The notes under the pieces are model-generated. The model was not told where the DNA came from, made no database searches, and saw only the letters and a list, made by a program, of their open reading frames with translations. From Diabrotica undecimpunctata (Eukaryota > Arthropoda > Insecta > Coleoptera > Chrysomelidae), in contig NC_092804.1 of the NCBI RefSeq assembly GCF_040954645.1, positions 146,639,108 to 146,703,107 on the forward strand: a stretch of 64,000 nt of DNA, written 5' to 3'. A program made the translations under genes and the position numbers. Below, one piece after another: positions 23,621-34,650 of this stretch; the stretch's first letter is position 1; each line of letters opens with the position of its first letter.

Positions 23621-24719
23621 TTATGATTCTATAGTTCGTACATTTTTGAATATCTTTGCTTTTGTATATAGTTACTAAGATATGCTCCTTATGTGGTATA
23701 TATCACACTTCCAGAATTTTAGTGAACAGACCTTTCCACACTTTATTTTTGATATCATCTGGTAGAACTACTTTACTTCCTTTATCTTGGTTTTTTGTGG
23801 TGTTAGAGTAACTACCTCGTTTGTTATTTTGGGTACCATCTGAGCTGGTATGTCAGTATTCCGTCAACCGTTTCGTTCAGTAAGTCATCAAAGCACTCTT
23901 CCGCCGTCTTTTTGCTTTGTTTGCAGTATCGAAACAAAATTCAGTATCGAAATAGCCAGTAAAACATCTGACGTTGGATTTTTTAATTCATTTATCGGTG
24001 TGTCAGCTTACAGTTAAAATGGTTATCACTTAAAGTGTATACATATCATTTTCTTATTGATAATTATGTAATATTATCTTCATGTTATTTGAAACCATAG
24101 AGATTAGAAACCGTTTAAAACTTTTTTCCAATTCAAAACAATTAATACAGTTTATGATAGCATAATAATGTCGATGTTATGTTTCCTGTTGCATAAAGTT
24201 ATTGCCATGTTAAACAATAATTTTAATGTATGTATATGTATATCGATTTTACTGATCTAGACACAGCATTAAAAACGATTTAGCAAACAGGAGAAACAAT
24301 AATTTAATTAAAATATTAGTCTAGACATCATATATTATGTACAGCGGTCTAGAGAATTTGCTGTGCAAGGGAAATGTGTAATTGTCACGATTATACACTT
24401 CTTGGAATTGCTAAAGCTTGGAGATGCAAATGCCTGGGAATAAATATATGTATCTAGGTTACAATGTTCAAGTCTGATTGCATAGGAAATAATGACATAC
24501 GTTTGCTATAATTAATCAGTTGCGTTATTCACATTTTTGACGATTTTGGATTGATTTTGGATGATGTATCAATTTTTATACGATTTTTCTATGCAGATAT
24601 GATTAATGTTAATTATAATCGTTCGTTTGCTTCCTTTCTAGAACTCAATTCGATTTTTTAAATAAATAAATCTTTTTCAATTATAGAACTCAACATTAAA
24701 ACTAGTCTTACTATTCATT
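23621..24719. other. intronic AT-rich sequence, nothing recognised
   Basis: No coding pattern or repeat ends were identified. Confidence 0.4.
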
Positions 24720-24870
24720 TATCAATGGCGTTACAATTCTTCGTGAATTGCCGCGTCCGCTATGGCCTTCTATTCTTCAGTCCTGTGCCACTATTTCCCA
24801 TTGTCTCACTTCCATTTTCTCCAGATCCTCTCTAACTGCATCATTGCAGTTTTGTACGTTTGACTACGAA
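24720..24870 (-). mobile_element. LINE 3'-end stub
   Basis: The minus strand reads CNDAVREDLEKMEVRQWEIV, followed by a tail close to AQDRRI and AAIHEEL. This is the last part of many insect LINE ORF2 proteins. Only about 150 bases remain, consistent with strong 5' truncation. Confidence 0.6.
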
Positions 24871-25204
24871 ATTATTATTTTAACCGAAACTGGTCAATCC
24901 TTCTACAGTATTTATATGGCGGACGAGCTGTTGATTTCAGTAGTACATCCTTTGTAATCGCAAAACAAATGATATTAGGAAAATGAATATTTTAATTATT
25001 AAAAAGCGAATCATCTATACTATCGTTCTAGTACTTTTTCTCTATAGTAAAATGCTGAGGCGAACGTCACAGTACTGGCACAACGAGAAAGCGTCACGGT
25101 TAGCGACGCGAAATAGCGGTCTTCACATTCACATCGAATTACTACTCTTCATCAATTCGTTTCTAGACATCAAATTAGTAAATACCTTTTAAACTATACT
25201 CAAA
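24871..25204. other. intronic sequence with a CpG-rich patch
   Basis: At about 25055-25110 the sequence has several CpGs (GAGGCGAACGTCAC, GTTAGCGACGCG) in an otherwise CpG-poor area. No gene was recognised. Confidence 0.35.
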
Positions 25205-25552
25205 TTATATTTTTAAACATCTTATTTAGTTTATATAATAATTAAATTTACTATAAAATGATATTAATTTATATTTCTTTATTAATTTAATATTTAGTCT
25301 GACTTTGACGAGTCTGTCAGAAATAAACAACGTTTACCTTATTGATATGTTAGGAGGTGATGCTAAGAGCAAATTATAATAATTTATAGGGTTATTTTAA
25401 TATACTATAATTTGCTTAAAATATTAATAATAAATAAATAATAACATTACTTTATTCAATTTTTAAAATATTATTTAAATTTAAAAATATAAAAAACGTA
25501 GTATGAAGCTTCGCGCTAGTCTACTGTACCGCCTACTATACCACCTTTTTTA
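25205..25552 (-). repeat. interspersed non-coding repeat, copy 2 (inverted)
   Basis: This is the reverse-complement partner of 17985-18330. Matching blocks include CATCTTATTTAGTTTATATA, ACTTTATTCAATTTTTAAAA, CTAGTCTACTGTACCGCC and ACCTTTTTTATG, in mirrored order. The two copies lie about 6.9 kb apart in the same intron. Confidence 0.75.
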
Positions 25553-26019
25553 TGAATTTTTCACATCACTAAAGCCAATCATGCAAGAAAAGAAAGATAA
25601 AAGTTAAGTATTGTCAACACAGCCAGTATTTTTAGGGTGTGCAGCTTTTCCATCTTTTACAGTTTACGGTTCAATGCTAATGTACCTTTTACAAATTTAC
25701 TAATTTTTTTAGATTCTTTTTTTTGTTTCTTCGATTCAAGATCGTATAAATTTGTTGGTTTTTTTTCTTCTAAATACATGTTTTCCATATTTGTTAGCAC
25801 ACTAAGTGCCACCATACAAATACTAAAGAAGTCCATGGTGTACTCATGTGGCACTCAACGTGTTAAATGTATCACCGAACGACCATCAGTATAAATGGTT
25901 CCCTTTAAATATACCAACGGCTTCCTTGAGAAGGTGGAAGAGTGGTCTGAAGTAGAGATCCTCTTGCCATTGAGTGGATAAATCAACTCTAAAGACGGAA
26001 AAACCAATAAGGTCAACGG
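25553..26019. other. intronic sequence, nothing recognised
   Basis: Open frames exist on both strands at 25637-25894, but neither resembles a known protein. Confidence 0.4.
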
Positions 26020-26345
26020 CATCAGTATGCAAAAGCAAGAAGAAACTACTGCATTAAAGATCCTTTATGGATGTCTTAAGAAAATCACTCATCATGGCAA
26101 GTAAAATCAACAATTCTACTGAGTATCGGTTGCTTCTTAAATGAAGTAGAGGGCCGAAGAGTAGTAGGCGAAGAGCCACGTCATGGCTTCGCAATATCAG
26201 AACTTGGACAGGTATGAACATTTTGATGTAGTGATCTCAAACCTCCAGTAATGGAAAGCACCAGAAGAAAAATATTATTATACGGGCTTTCGTGTCATAT
26301 GTATTAAGTGCACCAGAAGAAAAAGATCATTAAACAGTCTTTCGT
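26020..26345 (+). mobile_element. LINE C-terminal relic with duplicated tail
   Basis: The stretch at 26150-26220 translates in broken frames to pieces like EGRRVVGEEPRHGFAI and SWLRNIRTWTGM, the GRR-SWLRNLRQW pattern at the end of some insect LINEs. The tail GCACCAGAAGAAAAA...TTTCGTGTCATAT occurs twice, at about 26258-26303 and 26310-26351. Confidence 0.5.
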
Positions 26346-26351
26346 GTCATA

Positions 26352-27687
26352 TCTCCCAACTATTTAGTTAACCCCATTTCATAGGTTGCCTTCAAATTAA
26401 AATTAAAATTTTACACTATTTTGTTTAGATTCCATATTTCTTATTATATTAACAACATTGTTAACTTAATCGGAAATTACTATTTTAGCATCAATAGATG
26501 TCATTTTTTTATATTATTAAATACTAATAAACAGTCATATTGTTTTTAAAAATGTTTGGGTATTTTTTGTTTAGTAACAACTCTTATCTGCAGAATATTG
26601 CGGCTTTAAAATAATTAAATCAGGATAAGAAATTTATTATCTTTTGTTGTCATCATATTATAGTTTATTTTTAAATTCTCATAAGAGCAATGTTTTAAGA
26701 GAAAAAGAGTATAAAAAGAAATAATTTAAAGCAAATGCACTTAATACCATTAAATTTCCCGCAATAATTTAAAACTAAGACTTAATGTGCATCTGGTTTG
26801 AAGAGGTTGGTTGTGAGTTATAGCGGCATCAGCGTTTGAAACAGTCGATGTCTGGCAGACCCGAACACGAAATTTATTCATGAAATTTAATATTTTGATG
26901 TGAATAATCCCATTTTAAAGTAGACCTATAAACATATCGGTTTCAAACTGGTATAATTTATGGATTTATTAGTTACAAATTAGTTAACGAATGTAGAAAA
27001 ACTATGATTTATGTAGAAATTTCTTGGTTTGTTAAAACTGTTAATAGTGTTTCTGTTAATTTGAATTGGTAAATAATTAAAACAAAATAGGGAAAATACT
27101 TCACGACTGACAAAAATTTATTGTTCTACCAATTCGAAAGAGATATAGGTATAGGCTACCTAGTACAGTTAGCATATCATACAGTGATTATCAGTCTAAT
27201 AATATTAATAATACAAAACGTGAACAGTAACATTTGACATTCGATTTTTGACAAAATATACGTTTTGATGTCTTAACCTAATTTCTTAATAGGTGAGGTG
27301 GAACTGCAACCAGTCAAAGTAATTTTTATAGCATCATGCACTGGTAAACTAAAACATATCATTATATTGCTTTGGCTTTTATCCCCGTATAGGATAGGTT
27401 CCCTATTTACATTTCTTAATAAATTTTTATCTTAGATCACAGTCAAGTCACATACATGTCTAAAGTCCCACTCGTCGAAAATGCATTCATTGTTTCGTTT
27501 CGTAATAATTTACCCACCCAAAGACACCATCTTATTTCTACTAGTAACTGCATCTCTAACTAAAGATAAACAGTCTAGATACTCTCTTTTTGTCATGCTA
27601 AGATTAAACCTTATTAACACTTTGTCATCGACATACATTAAGTGCCAAGAAATCTTAGACGGCAATTCCTTTTTATTCCACGAGAAT
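26352..27687. other. intronic AT-rich sequence, nothing recognised
   Basis: No coding pattern or repeat ends were seen. A short frame at 27481-27699 is taken as chance. Confidence 0.4.
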
Positions 27688-28070
27688 AGAGCGAACTAAT
27701 TCTACTATTCAAAAAAGGAGATAAAAAACAGACAGAAAACTACACAGGTATAAACTTGTTAAATACTACGCTAAAACTTACAACTAAAATTTAACAAGTG
27801 CTAATAATTTAGAGGATAGGTTTAGTAGATGAACAACAGGGTTTTCGTAGTGGAAGATCATGTACAGATGCAGTATTCGTTATAAAGCAAATAACTGAGA
27901 AATCACTAGAGTATAATAGACCAGCATTTCTGTGTCTGATTGACTAAAGAAAGTGTTTGACAGAGTCAGACTCAAAGATGTAATCCATCTTCTGTATAAT
28001 AGAGAAGTTCCCCTATGGGCAACTTACAGAACCTATAGAAATAGGTGGCGGAATAAGACATGGATAAAAT
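27688..28070 (+). mobile_element. RTE-type LINE reverse-transcriptase fragment
   Basis: Nearly base-for-base match to 56430-56830 in the same orientation. Shared blocks include TAGATGAACAACAGGGTTTT, AGTATAATAGACCAGCATTT and TAATCCATCTTCTGTATAAT. The encoded pieces include DEQQGFRSGRSCTDAVFVIK and RPAFLCLID (palm A region). Stops interrupt it. A short deletion follows the GAGAAGTTCCCCTA block. Confidence 0.8.
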
Positions 28071-28195
28071 TAAACAGCCGCTAACCACGTGAGTCCTGTC
28101 TTTCACAATCTTTATATATTTACCTTTTCCTTTCAGTTCACAACAGGAATTCTCGTATGATAATAAAATAAAATTTATAAACAAGATTAATATTA

Positions 28196-28366
28196 TTATA
28201 AAAATATTATTAAATAAATATAGTTCCAACTTGTCGAATTTAACTGTGTCAAGCTTTCGATGTTCTTTGTAGAGTCATCTGCAGCTAGCTCTAAGTTTGG
28301 TCCCGGACCAAAGTCTCCTGTGTTCCCAGTTACTTTACAAACACCACTAATAGCTTGCAGACACAT
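28196..28366 (-). CDS. unrecognised 56-codon open frame
   Basis: From an ATG at 28366 the minus strand reads MCLQAISGVCKVTGNTGDFG and later LELAADDSTKNIESLTQ, then a hydrophobic AT-rich end and a stop. The first 45 residues have mixed, protein-like composition and normal codon use for this AT-rich genome. I do not recognise a family. It could be a remnant of an element or an unrelated pseudo-exon. No splice sites or partners were established. Confidence 0.2.
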   Translation of the reverse strand: MCLQAISGVCKVTGNTGDFGPGPNLELAADDSTKNIESLTQLNSTSWNYIYLIIFL

Positions 28367-28370
28367 TCTG

Positions 28371-29103
28371 TGAATGTTTCTTTAGCTTTGACGATAACTA
28401 TGAGGAAAATATTATTTTCCAAACAAACTGGAGGCTTACAGGACTGACTATAAGACTAAGGATACCACTATAAATTATATTTCGTCTCCTTAGAGATTTA
28501 TTTATATTAAAATAGACTACTTGTAATCAATATTATCTTTTATTTTGATTTTATTGGTTTTTTAAATATTTATTTAACCATAATTTGTTAAAAAGATCAA
28601 CACAATGCTTATATATTTATGCCTTTTTTATTTCTAGTCTTAGAATAAACCATAAACAACAGTAAAATGAAGTAAAAGAATATGTAGGTATATCAATTTG
28701 GTTTTTTCAATTATTTCAATATTTCAATTCTTATTAGCAATAATAATTGTAACTATCCAAAACGAAATTTAGTGTATACAATGTTGAACCATTATATTTA
28801 TTTATAGTGTTTGCATTTTTAATTTAGCGAATCTATTTAAAATTGGTCGGAAATCTTTCAATTGCTTAAAAGTGCGCAATTTATACTGTATACAAGTATT
28901 AAAAAATAATAAAATAATAGCTGAAATATCGAAGAAAGATTGACCTTATAAAAAATTGGACATTAGATAAGCGACGAATATTTTTAATACTGCATGCAAC
29001 AGAAAAATTGAAAATTTCCATTTGGCACCAACTGTCTTGAGTACAGGTTGGTAAAATTTACAGAAAAAGCAAAACTATTATCATGCATTTGCATGAGTGC
29101 ATC
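28371..29103. other. intronic AT-rich sequence, nothing recognised
   Basis: No coding pattern was seen before the hairpin at 29104. Confidence 0.4.
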
Positions 29104-29141
29104 AGTGGATAACTATATGCCAAAACATATAGTTATCCACT
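29104..29141. repeat. perfect 16-bp inverted repeat with 6-base loop
   Basis: AGTGGATAACTATATG at 29104-29119 and its exact complement CATATAGTTATCCACT at 29126-29141 flank CCAAAA. It lies about 100 bases outside the pogo/Tigger element. It could be a snap-back repair scar or the end of an unknown element. Confidence 0.9.
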
Positions 29142-29245
29142 AAAAATAATCCAAGGCAGATAATATTAACGCTAGAACATCATAATAGAACTACCTACAA
29201 CAAAGAAATAAGAATATATAAACCATCGGTGGTCTGTATCAGATA

Positions 29246-32178
29246 GAGTAAAGTGTCCAAGAGTACGCACGTACGTTTTCTCATTATAAAATAAATGGTT
29301 AGGTTTTAGTTTACATCAAATAAGTAATAGCTGAAATATGTCATAAATTAGTCAGAAAAGTCTCAATACCTTTGACTGTAAAGTTGCACAAAACATAAAA
29401 AATTCAATAATATTCAAATGGTGCACATACGTACTCTTGGGAATACTTCGTTTTAAGAGTACACAGTAGGGTTCCTAAGAGTGCACATACCTTTCAAAAG
29501 CACAACAGAAAAATGTTTATTCATAATCAAAGTAAAGTAAAAATATAAAATTTAGAATCTCCAATTAATAAAGAAATCACAACAGAACTGACCAACTGAA
29601 TATGTGCACGCTTCATGCCACCAGGCTTTAGATTGAAAGCACTGGATCCAGCTTCGTCTGGTGGTTCCGCAAACATGCAGGACAAAATATGTCTTTCTCT
29701 GACATTTGGTTAAATTCCGATTTATTTTCTTTATCCTCAATACTTATTTTAGCAGATTTCGTTTTCGACAACACCTTTCTTTTCAACTTTTTAGGATTCA
29801 AACTTCAGTGTTTTCACTTATGTAACCATCTATTATTTGCCTTTTAATAACCTTCTATTAGTTTGAATTTTTTCTTTGAGCTTCTGCCTCTAATATCTCA
29901 AGAGTGTGATTAAAGGGCGTACTGGTTAAAATTTCTAATTTTTGAGCTCTTCTTTTTTGAACTTCAGAACATTCCATTTTTGGTAATGACCTAATTTTGG
30001 ATGGAGATCGAATGGAAGTTTGGCTCAATGTTGTCAATAGAAAAGTTAGTTGATATTGCCGAAACTTATTTAGCTTGATTGTTTCCTGGACCATATTTAT
30101 TGAATCATTATCAATGTTGGATCAGGAATATCTATTATTAGAACTTGATCCATACTGATTAAAAGTAGTGTAATCAAAAGATCAAATTTTAACTGAGCTA
30201 CTGGTTTTTTTTCATTATTGATATCTAGGAAAATTCACAATCTACGACTTCTAATTCACCATCAGAGAAATTTTTTTTACTTCCACAAACTTCCTCCCAT
30301 ACATTAACAGATTTTTTCTTCTTTTCGTTTTTTCTGTTTGAGGCAGATTTCGCTGCTTCCACCGTCAATATTTCTTGTTTAGGTTGCTTTTGGGTGTTTG
30401 GTCTATCATTTAGCATAGAAGGAAAGAAGTCTTATTCTGAAAATATTAGTGGGTTGAACGGAAAAATTCCGGTCGATTTAAAAGAGTTTACAGCCTTTTC
30501 AATGTTAGCAACTTTATAATAAGCTTTTAAAAACAAACCAGCTACATCAGTCTGGTTAATAACTTTACCAGGATGACTGACGAGCCAGCTGTTACAAAAT
30601 TGACTATAAGGCACAAAAATTAATGATCTGTAGGGTACGATGTGAAATATGATTAGGTATCAAAAAGAATCTAAACAGATATTTCTTGATTAGATCTCTC
30701 TGCCTTCTGAAAACGTTAAATCCATTAAAAGAACAGGTCTGCATTTATGAACCCTGCTTCTAAAACAAATTTTAAAGCTCCACTTGCAGCTTCTTTGTAG
30801 AGATCTTCGCGCAACCTTTGCTTGGGAAAAATAAATGCTGGCAATACGTATTCTCCGCTAGCGTTAAAACAACAAACTTCCGTGATTAACTGACCACGTT
30901 CTGCACTTGCGGCCTTTCCAACACTTCTTTTTTCTTTATATTTGTGATAACTTTTGGCAGTTTATTGGGAACCATACTTATCTGAGTTTCATCCATATTA
31001 TAAATACAGTTGGAAGGACAATTTTGGAAGGAACTTTTCATACAAGCATTTAAGGTTCTTAAAGATAAAAAATCTATCAATTTGAGGTTTACTAAAGCCC
31101 ATTATCCTCCCTATGGAACATTTTTCGGGTTGTCGAAGCGTTAATTTCTGTCGTAGACAAAAGTTCCTAACCCACTTGTCACCTGCAGCTTTCTTAGTTG
31201 CATTGACAGCGTAGTTTATGACAGCGTATTCAAATGCAAAATGCTTAAGAGCTTTTCTTGTCAATTCACAAAACCTTATATCAAGTTGCCTTAGGTGTTC
31301 TACTAGCTGAATTTCCATAGCATTAAAAAAGCACATTTGAATATACCTAAAGATGTAGGTACCGTGCCATATTTTAAGCTCTTGCGAATAGTGGCCACAG
31401 GAATATTCAGGTCTCTAAATATTTGCCTTATCGATTTTCCATTTATAATATCAGTCCATATTTGTTCTATCAGTTGCTCGGTAAAAATCAGCTTATACTG
31501 GGACGTTCTCTTGTAGGTGTGAGCACTCTTTTCTAAAAAAAAAACAATGCTAACTGTTAGCGCAGCAGAATGATTTCTTTAGATTATAATATACACCTAT
31601 TTTTCTATAAATAGTAGGTATAGTGCTCTTTAATGTACTTTAATAGTACACCGTTTCAACAATGCTAACTGTTAGCGCAGCAGAATGATTTCTTTAGATT
31701 ATAATATACACCTATTTTTCTATAAATAGTAGGTATAGTGCTCTTTAATGTACTTTAATAGTACACCGTTTCCAAGAGTACGCACTGCTTACTCTTGGGA
31801 ACTTTAGAAGGCGCACTTTTGGCATACTAACTGGTAAATAAAATCGTTTTTTTATTAAAACAAAACCGTAAAACAAGGTAAAATAAATAAGGACAAACAT
31901 AGTCTGTAGAATAATCATATCCAAGTGAAATAAATGTGCCTACTTACCAGAGAACACGTTATTTTCACTAAACAAAGATGTAACTTGTCAATTTGCCAGC
32001 AGAGGGTCTTTATTTCTAGGTAAAAGTTAAAAACGTATAGAATAGATGTCACGACCACTTCTAAAATATGATCGATATAATTTACTATATTATTACATCG
32101 TTGTAAAACATATTATATTTTAGTAAAAACAGGTGTGCGCACTCTGGAGCGGGTGCGTATTCTTGGGCCACTTTACCC
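29246..32178 (-). mobile_element. pogo/Tigger-type DNA transposon with both ends, dead transposase
   Basis: The ends are inverted: GTAAAGTGTCCAAGAGTACG from 29248 and, read inward from 32176 on the minus strand, GTAAAGTGGCCCAAGAATAC. TA dinucleotides at 29244-29245 and 32179-32180 fit the family's target duplication. The minus-strand transposase is in pieces: a pogo helix-turn-helix (IINGKSIRQIFRDLNIPVAT near 31430), then EIQLVEHLRQLDIRFCELTR and KKAAGDKWVRNF (31000-31320). After these come NCIYNMDETQISMVPNKLPK, with the first catalytic Asp (NMDET), near 30990, and FNASGEYVLPAFIFPKQRL near 30860. Later it reads HPGKVINQTDVAGLFLKAYY (30540) and a Cys/His-rich tail, SWIQC...WWHEACT (29600). The second Asp region is missing and several frameshifts exist. 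Confidence 0.85.
31543..31772. repeat. perfect 115-bp tandem duplication
   Basis: The 115 bases at 31543-31657, starting AACAATGCTAACTGTTAGCG and ending ACACCGTTTC, are repeated without a mismatch at 31658-31772. The duplication is inside the pogo/Tigger element, upstream of its transposase. Perfect identity in an otherwise decayed element means it is recent or an assembly artefact. Confidence 0.92.
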
Positions 32179-32952
32179 TATATGAGAGAGAGAGAGAGAA
32201 AGATAAAATGTTAGAGTTTAGAATAAGGTAGAAGAGAAGCCTGGCCAGAGATAGCTTATAGAGAGCTACACTAGCTAAGATAGAAATACATTGAGATATT
32301 AAACATTGTATTTATAAGGGATTGATTGTAATAAAAATTACATTTCACGTTTATTTTTGACGTTTCGATTTGCACTCGTTTTCAAAAAAGATTATTAACA
32401 AGGAGCTATTTTAACCTGTAGTTGTTTTTTCATCGGTAATTTGTTTCAGCCAATTTGACAGGTGACTTACTTGGTCTTGGATCTTGTAGACAAATAGTCA
32501 TGTTTGGAAGCCGGTAATTGAGTTGCCTTTAATAGCAGCTATATAGAAATATTTTGAAAATATACCACTTGGAATATTCTCAAAATATATAAAACTCAAT
32601 AAATAAGTGAAATGCTAAATACTTCAATTTTTTGTAAAGAGTATTAACTGCTAAAGAAAGTGGTTTGACTTTAGCAGGGCACAAAATATACATTTTCTTG
32701 ATAGTTGCTCTTAATTTGTAATATCTCGCAAACAATGAGCAACATCAGAAAAAATTTCGATTTCTAGCACTAACAATTATTTTTTACCATTCATTTAATC
32801 ATTATATATTTTATTTGTAATAAATATTTCTGTTTGTAGAGTAAAAACAATTCGTAATCCCATACTATTGCGATTTACCTTCCTTATGTTTTAGCTATGT
32901 TAATTTGCACGTTGCACATTTTATATTACTAAATTTGATATTTTGGCTGCAG
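32179..32952. other. end of the long intron, short GA repeat and LINE-tail-like motif
   Basis: A short (GA)n tract lies at about 32183-32199. At 32345-32390 the reverse complement contains AAATCGAAACGTCAA, a motif also seen near 57570 and related to LINE 3' ends here. The sequence before 32953 is a normal acceptor region. Confidence 0.5.
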
Positions 32953-33128
32953 TTGATCCACGCACAGCGGAATTCTTCACGGAAGGTAGAGAATGTGTTA
33001 ATTGCGGCGCAATTGATACTCCTTTGTGGCGCAGAGACGGCACAGGCCACTATCTTTGCAATGCGTGTGGCCTATACCACAAGATGAATGGCATGAACCG
33101 GCCTCTTGTGAAGCAGCCTCGTAGATTG
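32953..33128 (+). CDS. srp: GATA factor exon encoding the N-terminal zinc finger
   Basis: The exon is bounded by an acceptor ending CTGCAG at 32952 and a donor GTACTT at 33129. It starts with the last two bases of the codon begun at 7053 and ends on a codon boundary (phase 0). The product is a class IV GATA zinc finger: [20 protein letters not shown] with C-X2-C, 17 residues, then C-X2-C ([14 protein letters not shown]), followed by the basic stretch [10 protein letters not shown]. In GATA factors this N-finger stabilises binding to double GATA sites and binds FOG-type cofactors. The exon is 176 bases, not a multiple of three, and has the same phases as 34651-34769, so the two are alternatives. 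It is intact. Confidence 0.95.
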
Positions 33129-34650
33129 GTACTTTTTTTATTTATGAATTTTTTATTTTAATTTTTTCTCACCCAATCATTTTGCTTCTTCGTGGCCGAA
33201 CGGCAATGGTTGAGGAGAAGTTCTTTTTGTAGAAAGGGGAATTGATTTTGATTAACATATTTTCAAAACTTATGGGTTTTGCTTTTAATGCATGCAAAAA
33301 AACTAAAATTAACTATAGCAAAATTCATAATGTTTACTACCATTACTTTCATTTTTTCACGGATACTAATTATCCAAATTTATATAGGAATTGCTTCATC
33401 TTTACTTTTGTCTGACCTCGAAATTTCTTTTTCTATTTTTTCCGTTGTCACAGTTCTTACAGTCATACAATTTATTGCTTTAGCTTTTATCTTCAAAAAT
33501 TTTATTTATTAAATGGTTAGTTCTTCTTCATTTTTTCTCGTCCTTTCATAATACTGTTGGCGTTGCCACTATAAGAACTCTGAAGTTCATTTATCATATT
33601 TTAATTTACATATTAAGTCATCTTACATCTTGGTCACACATACATAGCTTCAAAAGTTCTAGATAAGTCAGCACTTGTCCAAAAAAAGACAAAGCTCACA
33701 GCGTGGTACTCTATCGTTTTCGGATATTCAGATTCAATGTTTACAGTTCAGCTAGAAGGTTCTATTGTAGTAGGTACTCTTTCCCGTTTTGGCACTAGTT
33801 TTTCTTGTCTTTTGACTTGACTTTTCCATATTCTTCCATCTCTTAACTGTCCCCTATCATATACTTCTACACCTATGTTTCTCAATATCTTATTTCTTTC
33901 ATTTTTATTACTTACCTATGATAGACTATAGGTACCTACTTCCACATTTATTATTAACCGACATTTTCAGTGCTTTTCCGAGAATTTATTTTTAGCCTCC
34001 ATTTTTCATTAGTTTTATTAATATTTTTTAACATGCTCTATGAAATCAATTTATTAATTTTCCTTTCCTAAGCTCTTCATTTGTACCACGTATTGGAGGT
34101 ACTCTTAAGCTTGTTTCCATCTTCTCTGCTCTTATTTTGTGTATTGGTAACCTTGATTAAGCCTTTAATTTTTAAATTTCTTTTTTTTATCATCGTCAAT
34201 TCTTACATCAAACGAATGCTATAATTATTTTTCTCTGATGACTAGTTTGCAACCAGAAAAAATTTGAAACCATTATAAAACGTGACATACTAATAATAAA
34301 TTATTATTTAATACTAAAATAGTAATAAAGTTAATGAAACTTTATATTTATATTTTGTTAAACTTTTATTACGAAAACTAACCAAATTGTTAAGGGATAT
34401 TTTTAACGTCCAATTTTAGGTTAATTTCTAATACAGAAAATATGTTGATCCCCCAAACTTTCTCTTCAACCAGTGCCGTTCGGTGTAGAACATCATTGAT
34501 TGAAAAAATACAAAAATGCTAAAACACCCCCGATGTGCGAGGCAAAGCTGCTACCAAAATGTCAAAATTCAAAATTTTTGAGCTAGTTCTTTGTTAATAA
34601 TATAAAATACTACTTAATTTGATAAGGTAACCCCCTATTTTGCGTTCCAG
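33129..34650. other. intron between the two alternative GATA exons
   Basis: AT-rich and 1.5 kb long. A short minus-strand stretch at about 33730-33905 reads NIGVEVYDRGQLRDGRIWK, and another near 34020 reads NKTNEKWRLKINSRK. These look like decayed LINE coding sequence, but no clear order of motifs supports it. The polypyrimidine-rich CCCCCTATTTTGCGTTCCAG at 34631-34650 is the acceptor for the next exon. Confidence 0.5.

Noticed and set aside
31543..31772. CRISPR-like or satellite array
   Set aside because: Only two units, no spacers, within a transposon of a eukaryotic genome. It is a simple tandem duplication.
33540..34160. LINE reverse-transcriptase fragment on the minus strand
   Set aside because: Isolated coding-like stretches exist but motif order cannot be shown. 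Noted under the intron entry only.
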